This document shows, piece by piece, positions 5,850 to 14,816 of a DNA stretch of 64,000 nt. The notes beneath the pieces are model-generated. The model was not told where the DNA came from. It searched no databases and saw only the letters and a list, made by a program, of their open reading frames with translations. The stretch lies in NCBI GenBank assembly GCA_023393165.1, contig JAEWMJ010000049.1, forward strand, positions 62,001-126,000, read 5' to 3'. A program made the position numbers and the translations under genes. This DNA comes from Bacillota bacterium. GTDB lineage: Bacteria > Bacillota > Clostridia > Christensenellales > Christensenellaceae. The stretch's first letter is position 1. The number at the start of each line of letters is the position of its first letter.

Positions 5850-8849
5850 TTGAGCAAAATTAAAATTATGGAAACAAACAAAATATTGGTGGATGAAGCA
5901 AGCAGAGTATTTGACAAAATACTATCCATGCAATCTGAAGCTGAAAGCCAGATCAGGGACATTAAAACCATAGAAAAAAAAATTCTGGATATTCAGAAAA
6001 AAAGGCAGATTGAGGAGACGTTGCTTGCCGAAAAAATTGCCATGCAAAAATTGATGGATATACACAAAGCGGAAGAACATATTGAGATTGTTCAAAAAGT
6101 GATACCGGCTGAAAAGCCCGCAGCCGAAAAAGCCGCAAAGACAGAAAAAATTCCTGAAAAGGCCGCTGAAATGGTCAAGGAAAAGCATGAGGAAAAGCCA
6201 TCAGCCGCCGCGGAAATAGTCCAAAAGAAAGCTGAAACCCCGGCAGCTGTGATAGCGGAAGATAAGAAACCGGAAAAAACGGTTCCGGAAAAAATAACTG
6301 AACAAAAAGAAACAGCTTCTGCACAAAAACCGGCTGTCGAGACTCAGATACAGAATGAAAAAACAGTCCAAACACACGAATCCAGACAGAATATCCAGGA
6401 AAGGCAGTCTGCAGGGCGTGAAAAGTCCGCGCAAGCCGCAGAACGAAGCGGAGAGCGTGGAGGGTTCCGGCAACGGCAGGAAAATCCTTACCGTGAAGGC
6501 GAACGCCCCCAATATAACCGTGAAGGAGGCGCTCAGCGCCAGGATAGACCGCCTTACAACCGTGAAGGAGGCGCTCAGCGTCAGGATAGACCGCCTTACA
6601 ACCGTGAAGGTGGTGGTTACCAGCAGCGTCAGGATAGACCGCCTTACAACCGTGAAGGTGGTTACCAGCAGCGTCAGGATAGACCACCTTACAACCGTGA
6701 AGGTGGTTACCAGCAACGTCAGGATAGGCCTTTTAACCGCGACGGTGCTCCCAGGACGGATCGTCCGCCATTCACCCGCGAAGGATACGGAGCCAGACCG
6801 CCGTTTATGAATAAAGATAAGGATGAAGCTGAACATCCGCAGAGAAAGCCGCAGCAAAAGAGCAAGAGCGATTCGGGCGAATTTTCGGCAATTGAAAAGC
6901 CAAAGACATCCAGCTACGATTCCAAGAAGTTTAAAAAACCCGCTGTTGAGGACTCAAAAACCAAGACGGTTAAGAAAACCGGCATCAAGGAACATGTGAT
7001 ATTGGATGGAGACGAGGACGATTTCCCGCGCGGCTCCAGAAAGCGCCGCAGAAAGCAGCCTCCGGCAAAGGTCATATTTGAGCCCATCGTGATCGAAAAA
7101 GCGGTGATTACTTCGGATACGCTGTCTGTAAAACTCTTCGCGGAAAAGATCGGAAAACCGGTCTCTGATATTTTAAAGAAACTTCTTCTTCTGGGCATGA
7201 TGTGTACGATCAATTCGCAGATCGACTTTGATACGGCGTCCCTGATTGCGGCAGAATTTGGCATCGAACTTGAGCAGAAGTTGGAACAAACCGCAGAAGA
7301 AGTACTCACATCCGCAGACGATGAGGTTGACGATCCGAAGGATTTGATCAAACGGCCGCCAATCGTTACGATAATGGGTCATGTCGACCATGGTAAAACT
7401 TCCTTGCTGGATAAGATACGTTCCACTAAAGTGACAGAATCTGAAGCGGGCGGTATCACGCAGCACATCGGCGCGTATCAGATTGAAGTGAACGGCAATC
7501 CCATTACTTTCATAGATACGCCCGGGCATGAAGCATTTACGGCTATGCGTGCAAGAGGCGCGCAGGTAACGGATGTCGCGATACTGGTGGTTGCTGCTGA
7601 CGACGGCGTAATGCCGCAGACTATTGAAGCTATCAACCATTCCAAGGCTGCGAAAGTGCCGATTATCGTTGCTATCAATAAGATCGATAAAGCAGGAGCA
7701 AACATTGATAAAATTAAACAATCGCTGACAGAGTATGAACTGGTAGCCGAAGAGTGGGGCGGAGATACCGTAATGGTTCCTGTTTCGGCAGTTACAGGGC
7801 AAGGAATCGACCAGTTGCTGGATATGATTCTTCTGGTATCGGATGTGCAGGAACTCAGAGCTAATCCCAAACGTATGGCAAAGGGCACGATTGTTGAAGC
7901 CAAACTGGACAAAGGCCGCGGACCGGTAGCAACCGTGCTGATTCAGAACGGTACGCTGCATGTGGGCGATCCTATTGTTGCCGGTATGGCAATCGGCCGC
8001 GTACGCGCCATGGTGGACGACAACGGAAACAGCGTTTTGGAAGCAGGACCTTCCAAACCTGTAGAGGTAATAGGTTTTTCGGATGTACCCGAAGCTGGAG
8101 ATATCATGTATGCCGTTGAACAGGATAAACTGTCGAAGCAGGTCGTAGAGGAACGCAGGGATAAGCAGAAAGCCGATATGCTAAAGAAGATGACCAAGGT
8201 TTCACTGGACGATTTGTTTACACAGATCGCCGAAGGGCAGATCAAAGACCTCAATATAATTATAAAAGCGGATGTGCAGGGATCTGTGGAAGCTGTTAAA
8301 CAATCCCTTGAGAAACTATCAAACGAAGAAGTACGCGTCAAAGCGATCCACTGCGGCGTAGGAGCGATAAAGGAAACGGATGTTATGCTTGCGTCCACAG
8401 CCAATGCAATCATTATCGGATTCAACGTACGCCCGGAGACCAAGGCAAAGGTCGCAGCCGAACACGAGAAAGTTGATATCCGGTTGTACCGTGTCATTTA
8501 CAAGGCAATAGAAGATATTACCAATGCCATGAAAGGCATGCTGGAGCCGGAATTTGAAGAAGTTATTCTTGGGCATGTGGAAGTGCGGCAGATATTCAAA
8601 GTTTCAAACGTGGGCACAATCGCGGGATGTTATGTCACGGATGGCAAGATCACCAGAAATTCCCAGGCACGTCTGCTTCGCGACAATATTGTAGTGCATG
8701 AAGGGAAAATCAGCTCTTTAAAGCGATTTAAAGACGATGCAAAAGAAGTCGCTCAGGGGTATGAATGCGGCGTTTCCTTGGAAAACTATAACGATATCAA
8801 AGAAGGCGACGTTTTTGAATCCTTTGTGGTTCGTGAAAAAGAACGTTAG
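5850..8849 (+). CDS. infB: Translation initiation factor IF-2
   Basis: IF-2 is the GTPase that places initiator tRNA on the ribosome. At 999 residues it is long for a Firmicutes IF-2. The order is a coiled, Lys/Glu/Ala-rich N-terminus (1-210), an Arg/Gln/Tyr/Gly-rich repeat tract (about 223-295), the IF2-N domain (LSVKLFAEKIGKPVSDILKK near 425), the GTPase domain (GHVDHGKT near 510, DTPGH, NKID) and the C-terminal domains. Start TTG 5850 follows GGGGGTG. It sits 2 bases after ylxQ in the operon. Confidence 0.97.
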   Translation: MSKIKIMETNKILVDEASRVFDKILSMQSEAESQIRDIKTIEKKILDIQKKRQIEETLLAEKIAMQKLMDIHKAEEHIEIVQKVIPAEKPAAEKAAKTEKIPEKAAEMVKEKHEEKPSAAAEIVQKKAETPAAVIAEDKKPEKTVPEKITEQKETASAQKPAVETQIQNEKTVQTHESRQNIQERQSAGREKSAQAAERSGERGGFRQRQENPYREGERPQYNREGGAQRQDRPPYNREGGAQRQDRPPYNREGGGYQQRQDRPPYNREGGYQQRQDRPPYNREGGYQQRQDRPFNRDGAPRTDRPPFTREGYGARPPFMNKDKDEAEHPQRKPQQKSKSDSGEFSAIEKPKTSSYDSKKFKKPAVEDSKTKTVKKTGIKEHVILDGDEDDFPRGSRKRRRKQPPAKVIFEPIVIEKAVITSDTLSVKLFAEKIGKPVSDILKKLLLLGMMCTINSQIDFDTASLIAAEFGIELEQKLEQTAEEVLTSADDEVDDPKDLIKRPPIVTIMGHVDHGKTSLLDKIRSTKVTESEAGGITQHIGAYQIEVNGNPITFIDTPGHEAFTAMRARGAQVTDVAILVVAADDGVMPQTIEAINHSKAAKVPIIVAINKIDKAGANIDKIKQSLTEYELVAEEWGGDTVMVPVSAVTGQGIDQLLDMILLVSDVQELRANPKRMAKGTIVEAKLDKGRGPVATVLIQNGTLHVGDPIVAGMAIGRVRAMVDDNGNSVLEAGPSKPVEVIGFSDVPEAGDIMYAVEQDKLSKQVVEERRDKQKADMLKKMTKVSLDDLFTQIAEGQIKDLNIIIKADVQGSVEAVKQSLEKLSNEEVRVKAIHCGVGAIKETDVMLASTANAIIIGFNVRPETKAKVAAEHEKVDIRLYRVIYKAIEDITNAMKGMLEPEFEEVILGHVEVRQIFKVSNVGTIAGCYVTDGKITRNSQARLLRDNIVVHEGKISSLKRFKDDAKEVAQGYECGVSLENYNDIKEGDVFESFVVREKER
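6516..6734 (+). repeat. In-frame tandem repeat inside infB
   Basis: Five tandem units of 42, 42, 48, 45 and 42 bases start at 6516, 6558, 6600, 6648 and 6693. They encode variants of NREGG(Y/A)QQRQDRPPY. Unit length always remains a multiple of three, so the tract is selected as coding sequence. Neighbouring units are nearly identical, which suggests recent slippage or unequal recombination. Confidence 0.93.
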
Positions 8850-8858
8850 GAAGGAACT

Positions 8859-9221
8859 ATGCCGTATAATAATAACAGAACAATAAAAATTGCAGAAGAG
8901 ATCAGGCGTGAACTCGCGGATATCATACGTACGGAAGTAAAGGATGACAGGCTTTCTTCAATGGTTACCGTATCAAGACTTGAGTTGACGCAGGATCTTA
9001 AATTTGCAAAAGTTTATATCAGCGTTTTCGATACGGACCGTGAAAGAGACAGGTCCATTGAAGCGCTTAACCATGCATCCAGCTTTATACGTACGCGCCT
9101 GGCACAGAGCATGGATATCAGAAGGGTCCCCAAATTAACATTTGTTTTGGACAACAGCATTGCGTACAGTTTTGAGATCGATAAGAAATTAAAAGAGGTT
9201 TTGCCCAAAAGTGATGAATGA
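8859..9221 (+). CDS. rbfA: 30S ribosome-binding factor RbfA
   Basis: RbfA is a cold-shock 30S maturation factor that acts on the 5' end of 16S rRNA. The 120-residue product shows the single KH-type fold sequence with IAEEIRRELADIIRTEVKD at the N-terminus, LKFAKVYISVF in the middle and MDIRRVPKLTFVLDNSI towards the end. AGGAAC precedes the ATG. The end overlaps nrnA by 8 bases. Confidence 0.96.
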   Translation: MPYNNNRTIKIAEEIRRELADIIRTEVKDDRLSSMVTVSRLELTQDLKFAKVYISVFDTDRERDRSIEALNHASSFIRTRLAQSMDIRRVPKLTFVLDNSIAYSFEIDKKLKEVLPKSDE

Positions 9222-10164
9222 TCTGGTTACTGTAATAAAAGAACATGATAACTTCGCGCTTGTAACGCACATCAATCCGGACGGAGACGCTCTTGGGAGC
9301 GTTTTTGCTCTGAATATGGCGCTTTTGACATTAGGGAAAAAATCAAACGTGATTTTGATGGCAGACATGCCAAAAAAATATGTTTTTGAAGAATTCAAGG
9401 CGGAATATATTCCGGTGCAGGATACTGGTAAAGACTACGGCTGTGTGATTGCTGTGGACTGTGCGGATATAAATCGTCTGGGGGATGCTAAGGCTTTATT
9501 TAAAGAAGCCCCCATAACAGTCAACATTGATCATCATTCATCCAATAACGGATTTGCACAGATAAACGCTGTAGTGCTGGAACCGTCCTGCGGTGAAATC
9601 ATATTTGATCTCATATGCGCCTTGGATGTTCCGGTTGACAGGGATATTGCTTCTGCACTATATATTGCCATATCGTCCGATACCGGTAATTTTACGTATG
9701 AAAATACCAGTCCGAGAACCTTTGAACGGTGCGCGGTTCTTGCCGGCAGCGGAGTTCCTGTTGCAAAGATTGCGAATTACCTGTATAACGCAAAAACATA
9801 TGAAGCTACCATGCTGATTGGAAAAGTGATTTCCAATTTGCGGCTTTTTCATGATGGAAAAGTGGCAGTAACGCAGGTGACCATGAATGAACTCAGGGAA
9901 ACGGGAGCAAGCGCGGAGGACTGTGAAACGGTTATCAATTACGCGCGTGATATAGACACTGTGGAATTTGCGGTGTTCATCCGGCAGTTTAAGGAAAAAA
10001 CATACAAAGTGTCTTTCCGTTCCAAGGAAAACATTGACGTTATGGAAATCGCAAAACGGTTTGGCGGAGGCGGCCACGTACGCGCATCGGGTTGTACGAT
10101 GAGCGGCGATTTATACGATATCCGTGACACCATATTATCAATAGCAAAGGAATTTTTCGGGTGA
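9214..10164 (+). CDS. nrnA: DHH/DHHA1 oligoribonuclease/pAp phosphatase (NrnA-like)
   Basis: NrnA-type proteins degrade short RNA oligomers and dephosphorylate 3'-phosphoadenosine-5'-phosphate. The protein has DHH-domain motifs THINPDGDALGS near residue 20, AVDCAD near 80 and the DHHSSN signature near 107, plus the C-terminal DHHA1 motif FGGGGHVRASGC near 290. ATG 9214 was chosen; GTG 9211 immediately upstream is an alternative. It lies between rbfA and truB, the usual Firmicutes position, and overlaps both neighbours. Confidence 0.94.
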   Translation: MNDLVTVIKEHDNFALVTHINPDGDALGSVFALNMALLTLGKKSNVILMADMPKKYVFEEFKAEYIPVQDTGKDYGCVIAVDCADINRLGDAKALFKEAPITVNIDHHSSNNGFAQINAVVLEPSCGEIIFDLICALDVPVDRDIASALYIAISSDTGNFTYENTSPRTFERCAVLAGSGVPVAKIANYLYNAKTYEATMLIGKVISNLRLFHDGKVAVTQVTMNELRETGASAEDCETVINYARDIDTVEFAVFIRQFKEKTYKVSFRSKENIDVMEIAKRFGGGGHVRASGCTMSGDLYDIRDTILSIAKEFFG

Positions 10165-11066
10165 ACGGCGTAATTCATACGGTAAAACCCCCGGGCATGA
10201 CCTCCAGTAGTCTGGTGGTTGCGCTGAAAAGAATTTTAAATACAAAAAGGGTAGGACATACCGGCACTCTCGATCCTGGTGCATGTGGTGTCCTCTCTGT
10301 TTGTGTGGGCCGTGCGACCAAGGTTGCAGACTACCTGATGAGCGGCAAAAAAACTTATATAGCCGGCATCCGTTTCGGTGCAGCCACAGATACTCTAGAT
10401 TCATACGGAAAAATAATTGAAACTGATGGAAGTTCTGTGAGGATAGATGAACTTCGGAATGCCTGTGTGTCGTTCCTGGGTGAGCAGGGCCAGATTCCGC
10501 CTATGTACTCTGCAATTAAGGTAAATGGGCAGAAGATGTATCAGCTGGCCCGTCAGGGAAAAGAAATTTTGCTGCCTGCACGGAAAATAACGATTTATTC
10601 CATAGAATTGCTGGACTTCGATCAGGGCGAGAATTCCTGTCTGTTGCGTATAGAATGTTCCAAAGGAACGTATATACGCACTTTATGCGGTGATATCGCA
10701 AAAAAGATGGACACCATTGGGTACGTATCCTTTTTACTGCGCACACAGTCCGGCGCTGCAAATATCAGCGATGCGTATACGCTTAATGAGATAGAAGAAT
10801 TGGCACATAGGGGAGATTATAGTTTTTTTGACCCCGTAGACGCTGCGCTTTCAGGTATGAAGGATTGCATTCTGGAGGATTATTTATTTCCGATTATAAC
10901 GACGGGCACGCCTATCGATCTTGCCAGAATCAAGAATAGCTTGGGTATTCCGCGTAAAATGGATCTTCGGGTATACTGCGGCGGAAAGTTTATAGGGATT
11001 GGCCGGGCTGAGGAAAACACGCTGAAAATAAAAACTATGATTTATATAGGCGGCGAAGAAGACTGA
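10161..11066 (+). CDS. truB: tRNA pseudouridine(55) synthase TruB
   Basis: TruB makes pseudouridine 55 in the T-loop of tRNAs. The N-terminal VIHTVKPPGMTSS and the catalytic motif RVGHTGTLDPGACG (catalytic Asp in LDP) are clear near residues 5 and 32, with KTYIAGIRFG, IPPMYSAIKVNGQKMYQLAR and the C-terminal GTYIRTL region following. The length of 301 residues is typical. The GTG start overlaps the nrnA stop as GTGA, so translation is probably coupled. Confidence 0.96.
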   Translation: MNGVIHTVKPPGMTSSSLVVALKRILNTKRVGHTGTLDPGACGVLSVCVGRATKVADYLMSGKKTYIAGIRFGAATDTLDSYGKIIETDGSSVRIDELRNACVSFLGEQGQIPPMYSAIKVNGQKMYQLARQGKEILLPARKITIYSIELLDFDQGENSCLLRIECSKGTYIRTLCGDIAKKMDTIGYVSFLLRTQSGAANISDAYTLNEIEELAHRGDYSFFDPVDAALSGMKDCILEDYLFPIITTGTPIDLARIKNSLGIPRKMDLRVYCGGKFIGIGRAEENTLKIKTMIYIGGEED

Positions 11067-11096
11067 CTGTATAATGGGGCAAAAGGGACCGGATTT

Positions 11097-11996
11097 ATGA
11101 TATTTTTAAGACAAAATGACAAGGTTGAGGCGCCTGCTGCCATAACAGTAGGCATGTTTGACGGCCTGCATCTGGGGCATAAAAAGCTGATCGCGCATCT
11201 GAAAGAATCCGCCGGAATTTTAAAAACAATGATTTTTACATTCTATGTCGGGGATGAGGCGAACAGTCTCTATACCAATGCGGAAAAAGAATTGCTTCTT
11301 TTAAAAACGGGTGTGGATTACGCCTTTCTGCAGGAATGTTCGAAGGATTTTTTTTCAACCGGCAGAGAACAATTTATTGAACTTTTGAAAAAACAATATT
11401 ATATGCAAAAACTGGTTGCCGGCGAGGATTTCAGGTTTGGAAAAGACGCGCTTGGCGATGCTTCTTATCTTATGCGAAACTCGAATAAATTTGATTTTAC
11501 GGTGGATATCGTTCCGCCGGTAATGTTCGGAGAAGAAAAGATCAGCAGCACAAGGATCCGGTCGCTGATCTCTTCGGGGAATGTAAAGGAAGCGTCAGAG
11601 ATGCTTGGTGGTTATTATTTTATCTGCGGAAAGGTGGAAGAGGGCAGAAGAATCGGGACAACCATCAATTTTCCGACGGTGAATATGAAATCGCCTAAAC
11701 TCAAGCCTTTAAACGGCGTTTATGCAACCATGACCGAAATAGACGGAAAGACTTACGGCTCGGTTACAAACGTCGGAGTACGGCCTACCGTGTCCGATTC
11801 CCAAATGGTAAATATCGAAACGAATATTTTTGATTTTAATTACAAAATATATAATAAAGATATCGTTGTGTATTTTGTAGATAAAATACGCGATGAAAAA
11901 AAGTTTGGCGGCCTTGAAGAATTAAAAAACCAGATAGCGAAAGACAAAAACAAGGCCCTTGGTATTTTAGCTGACGCTGCGCCCAAAACTTTATAA
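11097..11996 (+). CDS. ribF: Bifunctional riboflavin kinase/FAD synthetase RibF
   Basis: RibF phosphorylates riboflavin to FMN and adenylates it to FAD. The N-terminal nucleotidyltransferase domain has TVGMFDGLHLGHKKLI near residue 17 and the ISSTRIRSLI motif near 155. The C-terminal kinase domain has GRRIGTTINFPTVN near 185 and GVYAT. The gene starts 30 bases after truB and is the last gene before the rpsO promoter. Flavin supply suits the flavoprotein hydrogenase encoded further on, although that link is only general. Confidence 0.95.
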   Translation: MIFLRQNDKVEAPAAITVGMFDGLHLGHKKLIAHLKESAGILKTMIFTFYVGDEANSLYTNAEKELLLLKTGVDYAFLQECSKDFFSTGREQFIELLKKQYYMQKLVAGEDFRFGKDALGDASYLMRNSNKFDFTVDIVPPVMFGEEKISSTRIRSLISSGNVKEASEMLGGYYFICGKVEEGRRIGTTINFPTVNMKSPKLKPLNGVYATMTEIDGKTYGSVTNVGVRPTVSDSQMVNIETNIFDFNYKIYNKDIVVYFVDKIRDEKKFGGLEELKNQIAKDKNKALGILADAAPKTL

Positions 11997-12021
11997 TTTT
12001 CGGAGACTCTGAAATAAACCG

Positions 12022-12050
12022 TTTACAAAACGGATCAATTGTGATAATAT
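12022..12050 (+). promoter_or_regulatory. Sigma-A type promoter of rpsO
   Basis: TTTACA (12022-12027) and TAATAT (12045-12050) are separated by 17 bases. Transcription would begin near 12057, just before the structured leader at 12067-12112. Confidence 0.72.
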
Positions 12051-12066
12051 GGATTGAAATTAAAAA

Positions 12067-12112
12067 CCATTAACTATGAACATCGACACTCCGACGAGTC
12101 CACAGTTAATGG
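12067..12112 (+). promoter_or_regulatory. Structured rpsO leader, probable S15 autoregulatory site
   Basis: CCATTAACT (12067-12075) pairs with AGTTAATGG (12104-12112) to close a 9-bp stem. Inside it ACTC (12088-12091) pairs with GAGT (12096-12099) around loop CGAC, leaving an asymmetric internal loop. The element lies between the promoter and the ribosome binding site of rpsO. In several bacteria S15 represses its own mRNA through such leaders, but the leaders differ between lineages, so assignment rests on position and structure. Confidence 0.6.
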
Positions 12113-12142
12113 GGTTATTAAAAAAATGGAGGAATCAGCAAG

Positions 12143-12406
12143 ATGGACAAAGAGACAAAATTAAGCATTATTAAGGAGTATGCTACGCACGAAGGCGATA
12201 CCGGTTCACCCGAGGTACAGATTTCAATACTGACCTACCGCATCAATCATTTAAACGAGCATCTGAAGGAACATAAAAAGGATTTTCATTCCAGAAGAGG
12301 GCTTTTGAAAATGGTCGGTCAGCGCAGGGGACTTTTAAATTATCTGAAGGATAAGGATATTGAAAGATACCGGGCATTGATAGCAAAGCTTAATTTAAGA
12401 AAATAG
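12143..12406 (+). CDS. rpsO: 30S ribosomal protein S15
   Basis: S15 binds 16S rRNA helices 20-22 early in 30S assembly. The 87-residue product has the expected length and all signature segments: GDTGSPEVQISILTYRINHL, HKKDFHSRRGLLKMVGQRR and LNYLKDKDIERYRALIAKL. GGAGGAA lies 11 bases before the ATG. It has its own promoter and leader and is followed by a terminator-like hairpin before pnp. Confidence 0.98.
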   Translation: MDKETKLSIIKEYATHEGDTGSPEVQISILTYRINHLNEHLKEHKKDFHSRRGLLKMVGQRRGLLNYLKDKDIERYRALIAKLNLRK

Positions 12407-12417
12407 AATATTGTATG

Positions 12418-12447
12418 GAGCGGGGCATATCTTCCCGCTCTATATTT
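12418..12447 (+). terminator. Terminator or attenuator between rpsO and pnp
   Basis: GAGCGGG (12418-12424) pairs with CCCGCTC (12434-12440) and is followed by TATATTTTT. It would end or reduce rpsO transcription. pnp has no obvious separate promoter in the following 100 bases, so partial read-through is likely. Confidence 0.65.
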
Positions 12448-12488
12448 TTATTAAAATCCGCAGGAATAATACCGGCGGTATGTGGTCA

Positions 12489-12510
12489 CAAAGAGGGACT
12501 GGTCTCTTTG
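12489..12510 (+). promoter_or_regulatory. Hairpin in the pnp leader
   Basis: CAAAGAG (12489-12495) pairs with CTCTTTG (12504-12510) around an 8-base loop, 37 bases before the pnp ATG. In enterobacteria a leader stem cut by RNase III mediates PNPase autoregulation; whether this hairpin plays a similar part is inference. Confidence 0.4.
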
Positions 12511-12546
12511 GACGTAGTGTTGGCGGAAGTAGAAAGAGAGGAAAAA

Positions 12547-14781
12547 ATGCAAAACAAAATTTATGAAATGGAACTGGCCGGCCGTAAAATGATCGTTGAA
12601 ACCGGCAAATATGCAGAGCAGGCGGACGGCTCCTGCATCATCAGGTGCGGGGATACCGCCCTGCTGGTAACTGCAACGGCATCCAGTTTAAAGCGCGAGG
12701 GGATCGATTTCTTTCCTTTAAGTGTTGAATTTGAGGAAAGAATGTACGCAGTGGGCAAGATTCCCGGCGGATTTTTAAAGCGGGAAGGCAGGCCGAGTGA
12801 GAAGGCAATTTTGACTTCGCGTCTCATTGACAGGCCGATCAGGCCCCTGTTTCCCAAAGGATATTTTAACGACGTGCAGGTCATTGCGACCGTGTTGTCA
12901 GTAGACACCGAAACACCCCCGGAAGTATACGGCATGATCGGCTCATCCGTCGCGCTTTCCATATCCGGCATCCCTTTCATGGGTCCCACGGGATCCATCG
13001 TAGTGGGCTATGTGGACGGGGAATATGTGCTGAACCCGAACAGTGAACAGCGTGAGAAAAGCCTGATGCACCTGGTTGTATCCGGCACCAAAGACGCGGT
13101 GATGATGGTGGAAGCGGGCGCAAACGAAGTCACGGAAGAAGTGATGCTGGAAGGTATCATGGTTGCGCATGAAGAAATCAAGAAAATCGTTGCTTTTATA
13201 GAAAAGATAAAGGAAGAAGTCGGCAAACCGGCTAAGGAAGTGGAAATTTACCATATTCCGGAAGAAATTGAAGCAGCTGTGCGCGAATACGCAACCCCCA
13301 AGGTATGGGAAGCGCTTAATACGTTTGACCGCCAGGAGCGCGAAGTGCGCCAGGACGCCATGAAAAAGGATGTTCAGGAGCATTTTGCGGAGCAGTTCCC
13401 GGACGGCTCGACGCATATCGGCAACGTAATCTATAACATCACAAAGGAAGTCATCCGGGACAAGATCATCAATCAGGAAGTACGCCCGGACGGCCGAAAA
13501 TACACGGAGATACGCCCTATCTGGTGCGAAGCGGGATTGTTTGCCCGCACACACGGCAGCGCGGTGTTCACCCGCGGACAGACGCAGGTTATGACTATGG
13601 TCACCCTGGGCGCTATGCGGGAGAGCCAGACGCTGGACGGCCTGGGCGAAGAGGAATATAAGCGCTACATGCATTACTACAACATGCCGCCGTATTCCAC
13701 CGGCGAGGCTAAACCCCTGCGTTCGGCAGGCAGGCGTGAAATAGGGCATGGCGCCCTGGCTGAACGAGCCATTCTGCCCATGCTGCCTTCAGAAGACGAA
13801 TTCCCGTACGCAATCCGCGCCGTGTCCGAGGTCATCAGCTCCAACGGTTCCACCTCCCAGGCAAGCATCTGTGCAAGCTCGCTTTCCCTGATGGACGCAG
13901 GCGTTCCCATGAAGGCTCCCGTAGCGGGCGCGGCAATGGGCCTGATAAAAGACGAGAAGAGCGGCAAGGTGATCGTTTTGACGGATATCCAGGGCCTGGA
14001 AGACTTCATGGGAGACATGGATTTTAAGGTAGCCGGAACCACCAAGGGTATTACCGCCATTCAGATGGATATCAAAATCAAAGGAATCGACCGTCCAATT
14101 CTGGAGCGCGCGCTGGCGCAGGCTCTGGACGCGAGGCTGTTCATACTGGACAAGATGAACGAAGTTCTGGCCGAACCCAGGAAGGAGCTTTCCGTCTACG
14201 CGCCCAAGATCACGCAGTTTATGATCGATCCGGACAAGATCCGCGAAGTTATCGGACCCGGTGGAAAGATGATCAATAAGATTATAGCGGAAACCGGCGT
14301 GAAGATCGACTTGGAAGACGACGGGCGCGTGTTTATACTTTCCTCGGATGCGGAAGCTTCCGCAAAAGCCAGGCGGATTATCGAAGGCATTGCGAAAGAT
14401 GTGGAAGTGGGAGACGTGTATTACGGCAAGGTAACGCGTATCATGAACTTCGGCGCATTTGTTGAGCTTGCTCCCGGCAAGGAAGGCATGTGCAGGATCA
14501 ATAATCTGGACAACAAGTTTGTTGAAAAGGTTGAGGACGTTGTCAAAGAAGGCGACGAGATCATGGTTAAGGTTATCGAGATCGACAAGCAAGGAAGGAT
14601 CAACCTTTCCAGAAAGATACTGCTGCCCAAAGAAAAGTCCGACAAGGGCGACAGGGGTGAAAGGGGAGATCGCGGCGAAGGCAGGCATCACCATGACCGC
14701 GGCGACCGTGATCACGGCAGAGACGAGAATAAGGAAAAGGAACAGGTCATTGATCAGGAACCCGATCAGGATCAAGAATAA
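12547..14781 (+). CDS. pnp: Polyribonucleotide nucleotidyltransferase (PNPase)
   Basis: PNPase degrades RNA phosphorolytically in the 3'-5' direction. The 744-residue protein has two RNase PH-like domains (first around 5-220, second from about 310 with RPDGRKYTEIRPI and FTRGQTQVM), then KH (IREVIGPGGKMINKII near 560) and S1 (GKVTRIMNFGAFVEL near 622) domains, and a charged His/Asp/Arg/Glu-rich tail. The frame stays open upstream to 12415, but ATG 12547 gives the conserved N-terminus and follows AGAGAGG. A strong terminator follows. Confidence 0.97.
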   Translation: MQNKIYEMELAGRKMIVETGKYAEQADGSCIIRCGDTALLVTATASSLKREGIDFFPLSVEFEERMYAVGKIPGGFLKREGRPSEKAILTSRLIDRPIRPLFPKGYFNDVQVIATVLSVDTETPPEVYGMIGSSVALSISGIPFMGPTGSIVVGYVDGEYVLNPNSEQREKSLMHLVVSGTKDAVMMVEAGANEVTEEVMLEGIMVAHEEIKKIVAFIEKIKEEVGKPAKEVEIYHIPEEIEAAVREYATPKVWEALNTFDRQEREVRQDAMKKDVQEHFAEQFPDGSTHIGNVIYNITKEVIRDKIINQEVRPDGRKYTEIRPIWCEAGLFARTHGSAVFTRGQTQVMTMVTLGAMRESQTLDGLGEEEYKRYMHYYNMPPYSTGEAKPLRSAGRREIGHGALAERAILPMLPSEDEFPYAIRAVSEVISSNGSTSQASICASSLSLMDAGVPMKAPVAGAAMGLIKDEKSGKVIVLTDIQGLEDFMGDMDFKVAGTTKGITAIQMDIKIKGIDRPILERALAQALDARLFILDKMNEVLAEPRKELSVYAPKITQFMIDPDKIREVIGPGGKMINKIIAETGVKIDLEDDGRVFILSSDAEASAKARRIIEGIAKDVEVGDVYYGKVTRIMNFGAFVELAPGKEGMCRINNLDNKFVEKVEDVVKEGDEIMVKVIEIDKQGRINLSRKILLPKEKSDKGDRGERGDRGEGRHHHDRGDRDHGRDENKEKEQVIDQEPDQDQE

Positions 14782-14793
14782 TGAAATACATAA

Positions 14794-14816
14794 AGAAGCC
14801 TAAGGGCTTCTTTTTT
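14794..14816 (+). terminator. Rho-independent terminator after pnp
   Basis: A-rich start, GAAGCC (14795-14800), loop TAAG, GGCTTC (14805-14810) and six T residues. It closes the rpsO-pnp transcription unit. Confidence 0.88.

Noticed and set aside
6516..6734. Possible CRISPR-like array
   Set aside because: The units are adjacent without unique spacers, lie inside a coding frame and there are no cas genes nearby.
6175..6857. Several overlapping frames on both strands in the infB repeat tract
   Set aside because: They arise because the tandem repeat keeps other frames open; repeated peptides in those frames are by-products of infB.
12081..12112. Hammerhead-like ribozyme in the rpsO leader
   Set aside because: CCGACGAGTCC resembles part of a hammerhead core, but the exact CTGATGA and GAAA core segments and a three-stem junction are missing.
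12415..12546. N-terminal extension of PNPase
   Set aside because: The frame is open but covers the rpsO-pnp hairpins; the conserved N-terminus and ribosome binding site indicate ATG 12547.
13789..14775. Minus-strand frame of 328 codons opposite pnp
   Set aside because: It is a shadow of pnp without a start signal or family.
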